Notes: a model not told the origin generated them from the sequence alone. A DNA stretch of 64,000 nucleotides from Haberlea rhodopensis (GCA_907163345.1 CAJQUN010001296.1:16619-80618), one strand, 5' to 3'. Shown: positions 32,147-44,332, numbered from the stretch's first letter. Numbers and translations: made by a program.

Positions 32147-32687
32147 CAACACCATGTCCATGTACAACTTCATTAGATCAAAAATCTGATGGAGTTATTG
32201 ATTGGGGAAATACTTGAGAACCTTCGAGATGTTCAAAGCAGAGTCAAGAATTTGGAGTCAACACCAAGTTCTTCAGGAAGACGAAAAGGATGGTGGTTAC
32301 CACCATCCTATGGAACATAATCCCTTTTACATCAAAAAGGGAAAGTCGATGAGGTCCAAAGACCAATGACCGACATTGAAAAGATGATCGTGATCAAACG
32401 AGGAGATCATATGCTTCCCAAGAAGTAATGGAAAGAATGAACTTAGAAGATCTACACGATCTTGCAGAATCTTTTGAGGGACTAAATCTCGTAAACTTAA
32501 AGATGAACGAGAATGAAAGTCTCGGGTCACACGAGCCACCACCAGGAGATCAAAACATGCAACACAGTGAAGACTTTACCACCGAAGCAGTTTTAGATCC
32601 CCAGTTGGAACATGGAGCCGTTCTCGAAGGCCAGAGATACATCAAACGATATACGGGAAATATCAGTTAGATCTGATACATCCATAT
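32147..32687 (+). pseudogene. Endogenous caulimovirid fragment 1, unidentified ORF
   Basis: This contains an open segment at 32428-32670 and an upstream stretch rich in heptad-like Leu/Val (LENLRDVQSRVKNLES). No catalytic motif is visible. It is joined to the viral coat-protein region once N1 is removed: the viral sequence continues across the CATAT target duplication (32683-32687 and 38744-38748). The viral gene it represents is not identified. Its left end is cut by C2. Confidence 0.55.
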
Positions 32688-33016
32688 TGTGATGACCAGG
32701 GATTATAGGTGTTAATCCCGGAGTATTAATAATCCCTAAAGTGGTTTTACGTGGCGATTTGGAATTTAATCGAGGTGTTGGGCCTTCTGGGCTCGTTTAT
32801 TTGGGTAGTTGGGATCGTTGGATCCAGAGGTTGAGATTGTATTCACATTACGGTGTAAAACCTAAGAGTTGGGTTTTTGATGTGTCTCGGAATCTCGGGT
32901 GCTGTGTGAGCACCGGTAGGGGATTTTGGAGTTAGAGAGAGAGTTTTTGAAAACAGATGATTTTTAAGGAATCATGATGTATTTGTGGGGCTATTAATTT
33001 TTCGGGGTATTTTTGC

Positions 33017-33024
33017 TATAAATA
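33017..33024 (+). promoter_or_regulatory. N1 LTR TATA box
   Basis: TATAAATA, followed after about 35 bp by a CT-rich leader, resembles a plant core promoter. The same box is at 36504-36511 in the other LTR. Confidence 0.65.
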
Positions 33025-34170
33025 CCATTTGAACCCAAGATTTTAAGAGAAATTTCATTTCAGCCCCAAATCTTTTCTTTCTCCTCCCTGCGTGCGATTC
33101 CCGTCACCTCCCCTGCCCCGCCGTTTCAGGCGCTCCGCCAGCCGCCGTCCGGCCGCCGATCGGCGCGTGCGACCTACCCACGGCTTCGTCTCGACGAGGC
33201 GCTCCTTTCCCCTCTGCCAATTGAAAGTTTCATCGCGATTTGAGGTCGAATTTTGAGAAAGAGCGGCGATCCCCAATTTTTAGGGTTCATCGGATTTCGT
33301 CCGATTTTGCTTCCGATTTTCGTGGGTAACGTTCCTTACCCCTTTTCCATGCTTGTGATGTACTTCCTTGCCTTATTGTGAATTATTGTTTCGAATTTCC
33401 CCAATTTCGTAGGGTTTAATTTTCGAATTATTGGGGGTTTTTGGCAAAGGTGATGATTCTTGCCATTGATGGTTTAATTCACATCTTAGGTGTATTATGA
33501 TGCTTAAGTGGGATCGAATTGAGAAGCTTTGGTTCAAATTTGAAGAATTTTAAGAGTTGGGATTTAAGGGCTTGTTTGGATTCGAAATTAAGGGGGTTGA
33601 GTTCGAAAATGGGGAGTTTTTGTCAAGGGATGTTGATTCTTGCTTGGATAGCTTAATTGACATTTTAGATGAATTATGGTATTTTTTTTGGGTTCGAAAT
33701 TGTGAGATTAAGGTTCGATTTTTGTAGGGCATTCTTGAACAAATTTCGATATTGTCTCATTTATTTCCTTCCCTGCATGTACCCTGCCCCGGGTCTTTTA
33801 AGAGGATAATTGTCGTGTATTGACAATGTTGTGAGGGATATGGGTGTGCTTGAGCATAGGTTACATGTTCGTAAATAATTGTGAATTATTTATCGTGTTA
33901 GCACATCATTCCTCGGGGCATGGAACTCGAGCAAGGCTTGGCTCGGACTTCGGAGATTTAAGGTACGTGCGACGTACGAGCATTACTATATATATGTGAA
34001 ATGCATAAGGTGTTTTTGATTTCATTGAATGTTTTGTGTATGGTTATACATATATGTTGATATAGCCAAGGAATGACCCAAATCTTGATATCGCAGCTTG
34101 TAGCGTGCGTGACACTAGAGTATGATGACTCTTACATGATATAAGGGGTACTGGGTTTATATGACTATAT

Positions 34171-34286
34171 TATGAGACATTTGAGATGTCTAGGTTTGTA
34201 GAATCATGTATTCTTCGTGAGACATTGAGATGTCTAGGTTCGTAGAATCATGTATTCATTATGAGACATTTGAGATGTCTAGGTAT
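34171..34286 (+). repeat. Three 45-bp repeats with AGACAT/ATGTCT stems in the N1 LTR
   Basis: AGACAT starts at 34175, 34220 and 34265 (intervals 45 and 45). Each is followed after 4-5 bases by ATGTCT, forming a short hairpin. The copy in the 3' LTR lies about 3487 bp downstream. Confidence 0.85.
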
Positions 34287-35256
34287 AATGGAAAGCGAGA
34301 TTATGAAATCAATATTAGATATTGATATATCTATATTTGCATATATATGAACTTGGAATCATTCATTCTTGATATTTGAGAATCAGGCATGCGATGTGTA
34401 AATCAATGTGTTGATTTACTGATTTATGAGATTTGATGAGTTTGATGTTGTGAGAACAGGGACAGTACACGGAATCCCGGATGAGGATGTTGCCATCCAG
34501 GGAGTATCATTTAAATTCATTAGCATTTACCTTTGTTGTAAATTATGAATTTCATTATTATGATTATGGGATTTTGTGTATTGGTATGCTCACCCCGTTG
34601 GGGGCTGTCTCTGTTGGGACAGGTGGACAGGTACATCGATGGCTATGGAGCTGAGCTCGAGCTGTTGATTTGAGGTACTCCCAGGATTGTGGTACCAGGG
34701 CTTGATGGAGCACGGTATCGTATAGAGTACCTATATATACACCTGAGGATTTATACATATTCATGATGCTCGCATGTGAGCACGATTATACTTGTATATG
34801 GATTGTATATAAAGGCATGAGCCTTTCTCTCTTTCATTTAAGGTTGCATGCAATTAGGTTGAATTGCTAGAATGATATGAGAGTCATTGGTGTATTATGT
34901 GGGTGTTGGAACCCACTTTTGTTGACATATGTGTGGTGTCTTCCCTGGCTGGGAATCTACTTGTATTACTGCTTTCTGTTGAGTATTATGTGTTCCCTGG
35001 CCGGGAATTTTGTTATGTGTTGTACTCTTTTTTTGGGATAGCTCTATTTATGGGGAGACTCTGCCCAAATTTTTATAAAAGTTTACAATGTGAAAAGTGG
35101 CACCAAGGGGTTGGTAAAGGGCAAACATATGAGTCTTTCATTGACAGGCAATGATTAAGTATCATCAGAGCTTCCCGATTGACATTTTATAGAAAGCATG
35201 TACCACACATAGTGGTTAATACACTAATCAAGGTTTAAGGGCTTGGGGTCCTTACA

Positions 35257-36174
35257 TTAGTGGTATCAGAGCCAGGTTGCTCATTGGGGCTGTTAAGGGC
35301 CTAGGAAGTTATTGATAGCACATATTTATGCATGATGGCATTAATGTTGTATGACATAGCAAATTGTTTATGTGCTCTTATGATATGAAAAGTGGTATTG
35401 CTAACCATTGTGGTTGCAGGAATCGTGTGGAACACGATAGGACGACATTTATGGGGATGTCTGGCACTCCGTGTGTTATGTGCCAAGGAAGCTGGTTTTA
35501 AGAAAATCAGATAAAGGGATATTTCCGAGGTAACATGTATTTTACGATGTCTTGTTGACACATGATGAATGCAAAGTGATGCATTGAGGTTTGATATGTG
35601 TACACCGTGGTTGTACTAGTGTTTCCCTCGTAACGATGTATGTTAGACATCGTAAGTCATAGTAAAATATCATTGGATGATATCTACGATAGAATCAAAA
35701 GCGATTCGAATCCTTGCAGTTTCAGTTGACTAACTGCTTTGGACTGTTAGCGTTGAGTTGTGCTGACGCTCTTTTACGTTATGATGGATTTGGAAGTCTA
35801 TTCCACTCCAGAGTTTGACACGAGGTCAACGTTCTTACGGTTGAGGTGTCATTCAGGATGTGTTCGTACTGTTGTATTAGAACGAAGGATGACTGTCTGA
35901 TCTACAGTCGTAAGTATCAGTTGTTTCGCAGTCATGAGGGACTGACTTCTGGGATGACCCGCATCGAGGTACGTTTCGCCTCTTGGGTGATAGGTTGGTT
36001 TTGGTAAGTCGCTCTGTTTCAGAGTTTGATGAGAGGTAAGTATCCTCGCGTTTATTAATACGATTCTGATATGGTCAGGAATCGAGGTTATGGCTTCATG
36101 TTGTTGTGTAGCCTGGGTGTTACGTGATACACCAGTGCTAATTTCGAGGACGAAATTCTTTTAGTGGGGGATAT
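35257..36174 (+). other. N1 internal region: PBS, leader, palindrome and PPT
   Basis: The PBS TGGTATCAGAGCC starts at 35261. A possible splice acceptor (GGTTGCAG) ends at 35419. No RT, integrase or gag motif appears in any frame. Near the end the palindrome AATTTCGAGGACGAAATT (from 36140) and the purine tract AGTGGGGGATAT lead into the 3' LTR. Confidence 0.85.
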
Positions 36175-38743
36175 TGTGATGACCAGGGATTATAGGTGTT
36201 AATCCCGGAGTATTAATAATCCCTAAAGTGGTTTTACGTGGCGATTTGGAATTTAATCGAGGTGTTGGGCCTTCTGGGCTCGTTTATTTGGGTAGTTGGG
36301 ATCGTTGGATCCAGAGGTTGAGATTGTATTCACATTACGGTGTAAAACCTAAGAGTTGGGTTTTTGATGTGTCTCGGAATCTCGGGTGCTGTGTGAGCAC
36401 CGGTAGGGGATTTTGGAGTTAGAGAGAGAGTTTTTGAAAACAGATGATTTTTAAGGAATCATGATGTATTTGTGGGGCTATTAATTTTTCGGGGTATTTT
36501 TGCTATAAATACCATTTGAACCCAAGATTTTAAGAGAAATTTCATTTCAGCCCCAAATCTTTTCTTTCTCCTCCCTGCGTGCGATTCCCGTCACCTCCCC
36601 TGCCCCGCCGTTTCAGGCGCTCCGCCAGCCGCCGTCCGGCCGCCGATCGGCGCGTGCGACCTACCCACAGCTTCGTCTCGACGAGGCGCTCCTTTCCCCT
36701 CTGCCAATTGAAAGTTTCATCGCGATTTGAGGTCGAATTTTGAGAAAGAGCGGCGATCCCCAATTTTTAGGGTTCATCGGATTTCGTCCGATTTTGCTTC
36801 CGATTTTCGTGGGTAACGTTCCTTACCCCTTTTCCATGCTTGTGATGTACTTCCTTGCCTTATTGTGAATTATTGTTTCGAATTTCCCCAATTTCGTAGG
36901 GTTTAATTTTCGAATTATTGGGGGTTTTTGGCAAAGGTGATGATTCTTGCCATTGATGGTTTAATTCACATCTTAGGTGTATTATGATGCTTAAGTGGGA
37001 TCGAATTGAGAAGCTTTGGTTCAAATTTGAAGAATTTTAAGAGTTGGGATTTAAGGGCTTGTTTGGATTCGAAATTAAGGGGGTTGAGTTCGAAAATGGG
37101 GAGTTTTTGTCAAGGGATGTTGATTCTTGCTTGGATAGCTTAATTGACATTTTAGATGAATTATGGTATTTTTTTTGGGTTCGAAATTGTGAGATTAAGG
37201 TTCGATTTTTGTAGGGCATTCTTGAACAAATTTCGATATTGTCTCATTTATTTCCTTCCCTGCATGTACCCTGCCCCGGGTCTTTTAAGAGGATAATTGT
37301 CGTGTATTGACAATGTTGTGAGGGATATGGGTGTGCTTGAGCATAGGTTACATGTTCGTAAATAATTGTGAATTATTTATCGTGTTAGCACATCATTCCT
37401 CGGGGCATGGAACTCGAGCAAGGCTTGGCTCGGACTTCGGAGATTTAAGGTACGTGCGACGTACGAGCATTACTATATATATGTGAAATGCATAAGGTGT
37501 TTTTGATTTCATTGAATGTTTTGTGTATGGTTATACATATATGTTGATATAGCCAAGGAATGACCCAAATCTTGATATCGCAGCTTGTAGCGTGCGTGAC
37601 ACTAGAGTATGATGACTCTTACATGATATAAGGGGTACTGGGTTTATATGACTATATTATGAGACATTTGAGATGTCTAGGTTTGTAGAATCATGTATTC
37701 TTCGTGAGACATTGAGATGTCTAGGTTCGTAGAATCATGTATTCATTATGAGACATTTGAGATGTCTAGGTATAATGGAAAGCGAGATTATGAAATCAAT
37801 ATTAGATATTGATATATCTATATTTGCATATATATGAACTTGGAATCATTCATTCTTGATATTTGAGAATCAGGCATGCGATGTGTAAATCAATGTGTTG
37901 ATTTACTGATTTATGAGATTTGATGAGTTTGATGTTGTGAGAACAGGGACAGTACACGGAATCCCGGATGAGGATGTTGCCATCCAGGGAGTATCATTTA
38001 AATTCATTAGCATTTACCTTTGTTGTAAATTATGAATTTCATTATTATGATTATGGGATTTTGTGTATTGGTATGCTCACCCCGTTGGGGGCTGTCTCTG
38101 TTGGGACAGGTGGACAGGTACATCGATGGCTATGGAGCTGAGCTCGAGCTGTTGATTTGAGGTACTCCCAGGATTGTGGTACCAGGGCTTGATGGAGCAC
38201 GGTATCGTATAGAGTACCTATATATACACCTGAGGATTTATACATATTCATGATGCTCGCATGTGAGCACGATTATACTTGTATATGGATTGTATATAAA
38301 GGCATGAGCCTTTCTCTCTTTCATTTAAGGTTGCATGCAATTAGGTTGAATTGCTAGAATGATATGAGAGTCATTGGTGTATTATGTGGGTGTTGGAACC
38401 CACTTTTGTTGACATATGTGTGGTGTCTTCCCTGGCTGGGAATCTACTTGTATTACTGCTTTCTGTTGAGTATTATGTGTTCCCTGGCCGGGAATTTTGT
38501 TATGTGTTGTACTCTTTTTTTGGGATAGCTCTATTTATGGGGAGACTCTGCCCAAATTTTTATAAAAGTTTACAATGTGAAAAGTGGCACCAAGGGGTTG
38601 GTAAAGGGCAAACATATGAGTCTTTCATTGACAGGCAATGATTAAGTATCATCAGAGCTTCCCGATTGACATTTTATAGAAAGCATGTACCACACATAGT
38701 GGTTAATACACTAATCAAGGTTTAAGGGCTTGGGGTCCTTACA
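36175..38743 (+). repeat. N1 3' LTR
   Basis: It matches 32688-35256 over the full length with one difference seen by eye. CATAT follows at 38744-38748, then caulimovirid sequence resumes. Confidence 0.92.
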
Positions 38744-38748
38744 CATAT

Positions 38749-41241
38749 GGACTCATGCTTAATATGGATATTATGGATTTCAAAAATCAAGAAGTACTGA
38801 TCGATGAGTGGACGTCTGCCATGAGAATTGCAGCAGGAACGCTCGATCTCAATAAAGAAAGGTTTCATATTACTTCTTAATATGATCTTGGAAGCATCAG
38901 CAAAAATTGCTTGGGAACTCACTTCCCAAAGTATCAAAGAGGATGTTTTAGCCAGAGAGTCACTAAAACAATTGTTGACAGGATGGCAAAATGATTCAAG
39001 ATCCTATTCATAGGAGTTGGATACTTCGAATGAATGGAACAAGAGAATGCTAAGAAGTACAAACAAGCTCTTTACAGCCTTGAAATACATAACATCTGCC
39101 ATGTAGATGAGTACATCAAACTCTTCACAGAGTATAGATGGAAGGCGAAGATTGGTGATAAAGATTCGTTTGAGCTATTCTTTGCCAAAATTCTGAGCCT
39201 ATGGAGAGAAATGCTCATCCTTGAGTATATACAGCATGAAACAGAAACTGCAGCCATGAGAATGTCATTTCTCAAAGTTAAACTTGCAAAGTAGTGCCAT
39301 CAAGCAGCACTCCAAAAGAACTCTACAAGAGATTAAGAGGAATAAACAAAATAGTTCCTCTTTGATGTGTCGAGAACGACATCCCTATTGTCGTTGTAAG
39401 CTACCCCAAAAGGCGTAAGATGAAGAAACACGGAAATCATCAATATGCCCGAGGAAGTAGTTCAAGGAGAGCTAGGTCTTCATGGAGACCTAGAAAGTTA
39501 TGGTCAAAGCAGAAAGCCCTAAGTTGCAGATCAGGGCAAAGATCAGGACCAACCAGGAGTAGAACCTCGTCAACATGTTCTAACAAGCAAGTCCTAGTAG
39601 AGCACCAACAAAAGAGAGCTTTCAGATGATCTCATACTACATCGAATGAAAGTTTTAAAGATTATAACTGCTGGACGTGCGGAGCAATGGTACACATCCT
39701 TACAGATTGTCCAGAAAACAAAAAACGAGGAATGAAATAGTTCGAGCATACCAAAGAGTTCGAAGATGTTGTTTATTTCCAGGATTTGGTGCAAGTGTAT
39801 CAACTTGAGGACATCCCATCAGATGAAAGCATCTACGAAGAAGAGATCTATTCTGGCGATGGAAGTGAATCCAGTTCAGAGTCAAAGTGAAGAAGAATTC
39901 CTTCAACACATGATCAGAGAAGGGCCGTCGGGTTTTTCTCTCATACCACGATTTGTCATAAGACTCTCATGAGGATCATGAAAGAAGAGCCAAAGCTTCA
40001 AAGGTATGATAGATTTATAATTGGAGCAATGGACAAAGCCTTGGATATGATCGGTGTGCAAGCAGAACTCATCACGTCATCCACAAGGTTACAACATGTG
40101 AATTTGCAATCCCGATGGAATTCATGGGAAATCAAATTGAAATGCAGTTAATCCCCTACAGAGAAATCCAGGAGATTAAAAACAGGGTCAAAAGAGAAGT
40201 TGCTAACACCATCTCATGGATTCATAGAGCCATTAGAGTTATCCTAAAGGCAACTTTCAAGGAAGGAATTGATTCGCCACTCAACCGACGATCTTTGACA
40301 AGAGAATCTCGTACCTCAAATATTCTTGTTTGGGAGCAGTTGCAGGAAATCTTTATGGAGGAAAGATGGCATTCAACATCTATCCAAAATTGCATACAAT
40401 TTGGGAGATCGAGATTTCAACAAGGTCCTCACTCTCCATCGAGGTTTTAAAAGAAGTGAATTGATGAAAGAAGGGAATAAGTCTTACTCAATCACCTACA
40501 AGGTGTCATACGCGCTCTGAAATACACATCATTTAGAAGTATTCTTGAGAAATGAATTCATCAAAGTCCCCAGAATCTTCAAAGATTTCTCAAAACTAGT
40601 GATGCCGGATACTATTGATATTCCGACAATTGAAGAGATCGAGAGGATACATGACAAGCCTGTTTTGAACAGAAACAGGAGCCTTATGATTGAGCCAAGA
40701 AGGATGTCTTTCCAACATGATAGGTTAATCAACAACTATTCCGAGGAAAAAACAGAAAGCAGCCTCAAGCAAGATTCAGAAAATCCTTGATGTATTCAAA
40801 ACAATAGGAGTACTAAAGTGCCGAGAAGACTGGCGAGAAGTTGAGATAATCTTCAACATTACTGAGAAGGATAATATATTTCCTTGTGATGTCTTATATT
40901 ATTTGCAACAACCTACAGTTGGCAGGTATCAAGGAAACCTTAAAATTGGTTAAATTCATCTAACAATTGCAGGTACTGCAGGTAGAATCTTAGAACAGCT
41001 TATTCTTGGGATTGAGTTTCTTGAGGAACACAAATCTTTGGAAAGATTGCAGAATGTGGAATGGAATTCACGGTGGAAAGGAAAATATACATAATCCGAT
41101 GACCACTAGTCCATTCTCAATATACATCTTAGTCAGGATAATATTTTAAAGCTTATATTGATTCAGGAGCTGGAAGATGTACTGCAAGATGAGACATCTT
41201 CCTCAAAGAAGTTGGTGAAAAATACCAGCCATTGCAGGAAG
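38749..41241 (+). pseudogene. Endogenous caulimovirid fragment 2: coat protein to protease start
   Basis: The degraded coat-protein-like region starts near 38760 (EVLIDEWTSAMRIAAG). The segment at 39034-39294 resembles caulimovirid coat sequence between the N-terminus and the zinc knuckle. The knuckle CWTCGAMVHILTDC (C-X2-C-X4-H-X4-C) lies at 39669-39710. Several short frames follow. An aspartic protease motif, YIDSGAGRC, lies near 41154-41180. Multiple stops and frameshifts separate these parts, so none is functional. I assign it to Caulimoviridae from domain order; the genus is not determined. Confidence 0.7.
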
Positions 41242-42148
41242 TGCGATGTCCCCGAAATGATTATGTGCAATTGAACATTAATTATGTTATATGAGGATTA
41301 TGGTGTTAATTTTTGGTGTTGATTTAATAATAAGGGGAAATGCTTAGTCATGCGGTGGTCATGACCTAGTAATGCATTTCAGGGTGCATATGATATATGT
41401 TGGGAATTTGAGTTATGGCATGATTATTTGGGGTGGGTGTTGGTTGTTTTGGTAAAGCATGTATAATTGGAGTTTGATGTATTTTATCGAATGAATATTT
41501 GCCGCAAATGTTGAAGCGAGGGTATTGCCGCATGTCGCATTTGAGCGAGGTTATTCAATGCCGCTAATATGCCGAAGTGAGGGGTATGGTGCCACTGTCA
41601 TGACATGCGAGGTGCATTAAAATACACTGTTATAACAGACTAGGTATTGGTGATATGTCATGACATTTGTAAAACCATTGAATAATCCATTGATTATACT
41701 CATGAGTTATTATACAGGGACAACTAAAAAGGGGGAGTTTAAAATGCAATTGGGAAACAGGAAGTGTTTCGTATTTACGGTTTCTGCATTTACGCTTTTA
41801 ATCATGTTATGCTTAATATAGATTATTATATGCTCATGATTTGGGGGTTGTCCTTGTAGGTACATATTGACATAAAGGGGGCTAAGGTCGGGTTGACGCA
41901 GTGAGCTAGCGAGGAGGGCTTTTGGTATAGAAGCTGGAATTCTTTTCTTAGTTTCTACTCTAGGAGTAGTGTAAATCTATAGGATTAACATTCATTTTGT
42001 TATGAATGTAATTAATCAATGTGGAAGTATTTATTTTGGCATGTAACCCTCTAAAGCTCAAGGCCTCAACACGAAATTTTTACTCTGATAATATACTTTA
42101 GCTATACTTATGTCCTTATTATGCATTTAAGGAACTAGGGTCCTTACA
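41242..42148 (+). mobile_element. S2: solo LTR of a chromovirus-type element
   Basis: It starts TGCGATGTCCCCGAAATGA, close to the G1 LTR start, and ends GGTCCTTACA. No internal region follows. Flanks are GGAAG (41237-41241) and GAAAG (42149-42153), a target duplication with one change. It carries the long-range stem arms (41714-41724 and 41847-41857) and GGTCGGGTTGACGCAGTGAGCT, as in G1. At 907 bp it is much shorter than G1-type LTRs and lacks their tandem arrays. Confidence 0.8.
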
Positions 42149-42230
42149 GAAAGGGACTTCTCCAAACGGATTTTTATCCTGACTGAAGGAGTCAAACATG
42201 CGGAAATAATCATCGGAGGAGCAGGCAACA
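42149..42230 (+). pseudogene. Endogenous caulimovirid fragment 3
   Basis: 82 bp between S2 and G3, ending in the CAACA duplication (42226-42230). It lies within the viral protease region, since the D-S-G motif is just upstream of S2 and the distal protease motif lies just beyond G3. Confidence 0.55.
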
Positions 42231-44157
42231 TGTAAGGCTTCGATATGTTTTATACACGTGTGATATGATTCTGGTGTAATTATATCACTTGGCAGTATGA
42301 TAATGGGGGTTCGGGTGGAACCAAGAATGAATTAATACATGTATGAAATGATATATGGCAAGGGCAAGGAATGAAACATAGTGTACAATGATTGAAATAA
42401 TAACATATCAAGTAACATGAACTAATAGGCATTTGAATATGCATGTGAATTGAATTTGAATTGGAGTTGCATTTGAATTTGGATTTCATCTTCAAGTACA
42501 TGTTACTTATCATGTCATTAACTTCAAGGGATTTAGGGAGTTAATAACTTTATATCAAGTGATTTAGGGAGGAGAATCACATAGTTTCTCATTTTACACC
42601 TACTAAAACACTACACAAGCTCCTCTCCATCTCTTTCAAGTTCTTGTTGGTTTGAGCTTGGGATTCACTTGTGAATTGAGCTAGGAAGTTGTGTAAAGTG
42701 AAATTGTACCATCTTGGTAAGGAATTAATGGTTTTACACTTGAATTATGTACTTGGTGTTGATGTATGAGAAGTAGAATATCAAATGTTCATGTGAAGAA
42801 TCATATCATGTTTATATGCTATTAATTGGATTCTATGATGATAGAAACATGTTAATATGTTCCTAGAGATTACAAGAAACATGTTGAAATGGTTCAATTT
42901 GAGTTATAGGAGAAGAACCATGAAGATAAACTTGAAAATCGCCATGCTCTAAACTTTCTGGGCATCGGCGATCGATCGGTACTTGTATGGCGATCGATCG
43001 CCGAAGACGGCCAAAATATAAGGCGGTGAAATTGTGTGGCGATCGATTGGTGAAATTGTAGCGATCGATCGCTATGAACAGAGCATTGTGGCGATCGATC
43101 GCCAAGTTGTTGCGATCGATCGCGAGGAGACAGAATGTTTTGGCGATCGATCGGTAATGGTAGCAATCGATCGGTGCTTTAAGAATGTTGAAAAATGTTA
43201 TATTTTTTAGAATTTGATTTTAATGCCTATGATAACATGATATATTGTTGGCATTGTTGTAGAATCATCTCAGGGGACGGGACAACGAGGCACTTAGCCA
43301 GTGACGCCTAATTTAACTCGTTTGTGTCGCAGTACAGGTACGTGTTGACGTACGGAGTATAGATATTATGTGATGATGATGTTATGGTTCTGATATCATA
43401 TGATTTATGTTAGTTTTGTGTCATATGATTGGTAGTATCATATGCATGTACATACATGGATTTCATATGATTGGGATGGATGCCTTGATAGATATGTGTA
43501 TATGCTTTGGTGAGATCATTGCCTTGATAGATATGCCGGGATTGGTATATGCTTTGGCTGGGGATCGTTGCCACGATAGATATACTACATATGCTTTGGC
43601 TTGAGAGATATACGCCTGGTTTGGGTATATGCTCTGGCTATTATCACATACGAGTACGGTACTATGATATGTGCTGCTAATATGAAGATGTGATGTGGTT
43701 CCAGTGACATATTGAGCTGAATAGGCATATCATATGGGGTTCGTGATAATAGGGTGATTGTTGATACATGTCATGACATAGTGCATTTGTTGATGCATGA
43801 TACAGAACATTCACTATTGATGATTTTATTGTGCTTTATCATTAATGTTATTGTTTTGATATTGCACTGAGATAGTTGTTATCTATACTCATGTTGTGTG
43901 AATGTTTCTGTAGGGACTCATAGACGTGGGGAGACGGGATGTGAGTCATTTTCCGCTGTGAGCTGAACCACTGCCTAGGAGTTATTTTGTAATAGGTTGT
44001 TGTTTGTACATATAATGTGTAGTTGGTAGGTTTTTAGAAACCCTGTAACAACTTAACTATTAAGATACTCTTAATCAGTGTTTGTTATTACTTAATTCAG
44101 ACTCACAGATGTATGTTTAATCGAATACATAATGGATTAAGTAACGAGGACCCCACA
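42231..44157 (+). repeat. G3 5' LTR, 1927 bp
   Basis: It runs TGTAAGG to CCCCACA. It contains a CT-rich leader (42590-42640), a possible splice donor TTGGTAAGG at 42716, eight phased CGATCGATCG-type motifs (42969-43174) and stem arms at 43802-43814 and 43898-43911. The region 43470-43660 holds imperfect repeats around ATATGCTTTGG and TTGATAGATATG. Confidence 0.92.
42969..43174. repeat. Phased CGATCGATCG pairs in the G3 5' LTR
   Basis: Cores start at 42970/42992, 43041/43063, 43093/43114 and 43145/43165, in-pair spacing 22, 22, 21 and 20 bp; pairs start 71, 52 and 52 bp apart. The 43041 copy has a C-to-T change that the other LTR (49739) lacks. Confidence 0.9.
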
Positions 44158-44161
44158 TTAG

Positions 44162-44173
44162 TGGTATCAGAGC
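44162..44173 (+). promoter_or_regulatory. G3 primer-binding site (tRNA-iMet)
   Basis: TGGTATCAGAGC, four bases after the LTR end. Confidence 0.93.
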
Positions 44174-44332
44174 AGTGGTTCGAGAACGGGGTGAACATGG
44201 GTAGAGGAAGTGTATTAGGGAGTTACCTAAAACATGGTGAGAATGGTAATATCATGTTAGGATTTGGAATATGATGTTATTCTAACATGTTATATAATTG
44301 TGAATGTTATTGTTAAACCTTGTTATACAGTT

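Larger units (their letters stand above)
32688..35256 (+). repeat. N1 5' LTR
   Basis: Contents: a TATA box at 33017, a GC-rich leader (33060-33230), a possible splice donor at 33326, three 45-bp repeats (34171-34286) and the arms of a long-range stem (34456-34465 and 34604-34613). It ends CCTTACA before the PBS. No credible coding region. Confidence 0.92.
32688..38743 (+). mobile_element. N1: young non-autonomous gypsy-derived LTR element
   Basis: Two 2569-bp LTRs (32688-35256 and 36175-38743) flank only 918 bp of internal sequence with PBS and PPT but no protein domain. CATAT flanks it on both sides. The LTRs have the same length, and comparison by eye shows one difference (G/A at 33182 versus 36669). 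LTR layout (TGTGATG start, CCTTACA end, leader, long-range stem) relates it to the chromovirus group. Its proteins must come from another element. Confidence 0.9.

Noticed and set aside
34897..35154. Open frame of 85 codons repeated at 38384-38641
   Set aside because: It is identical in both N1 LTRs only because the LTRs are nearly identical. It has no known domain and lies next to the LTR 3' end.
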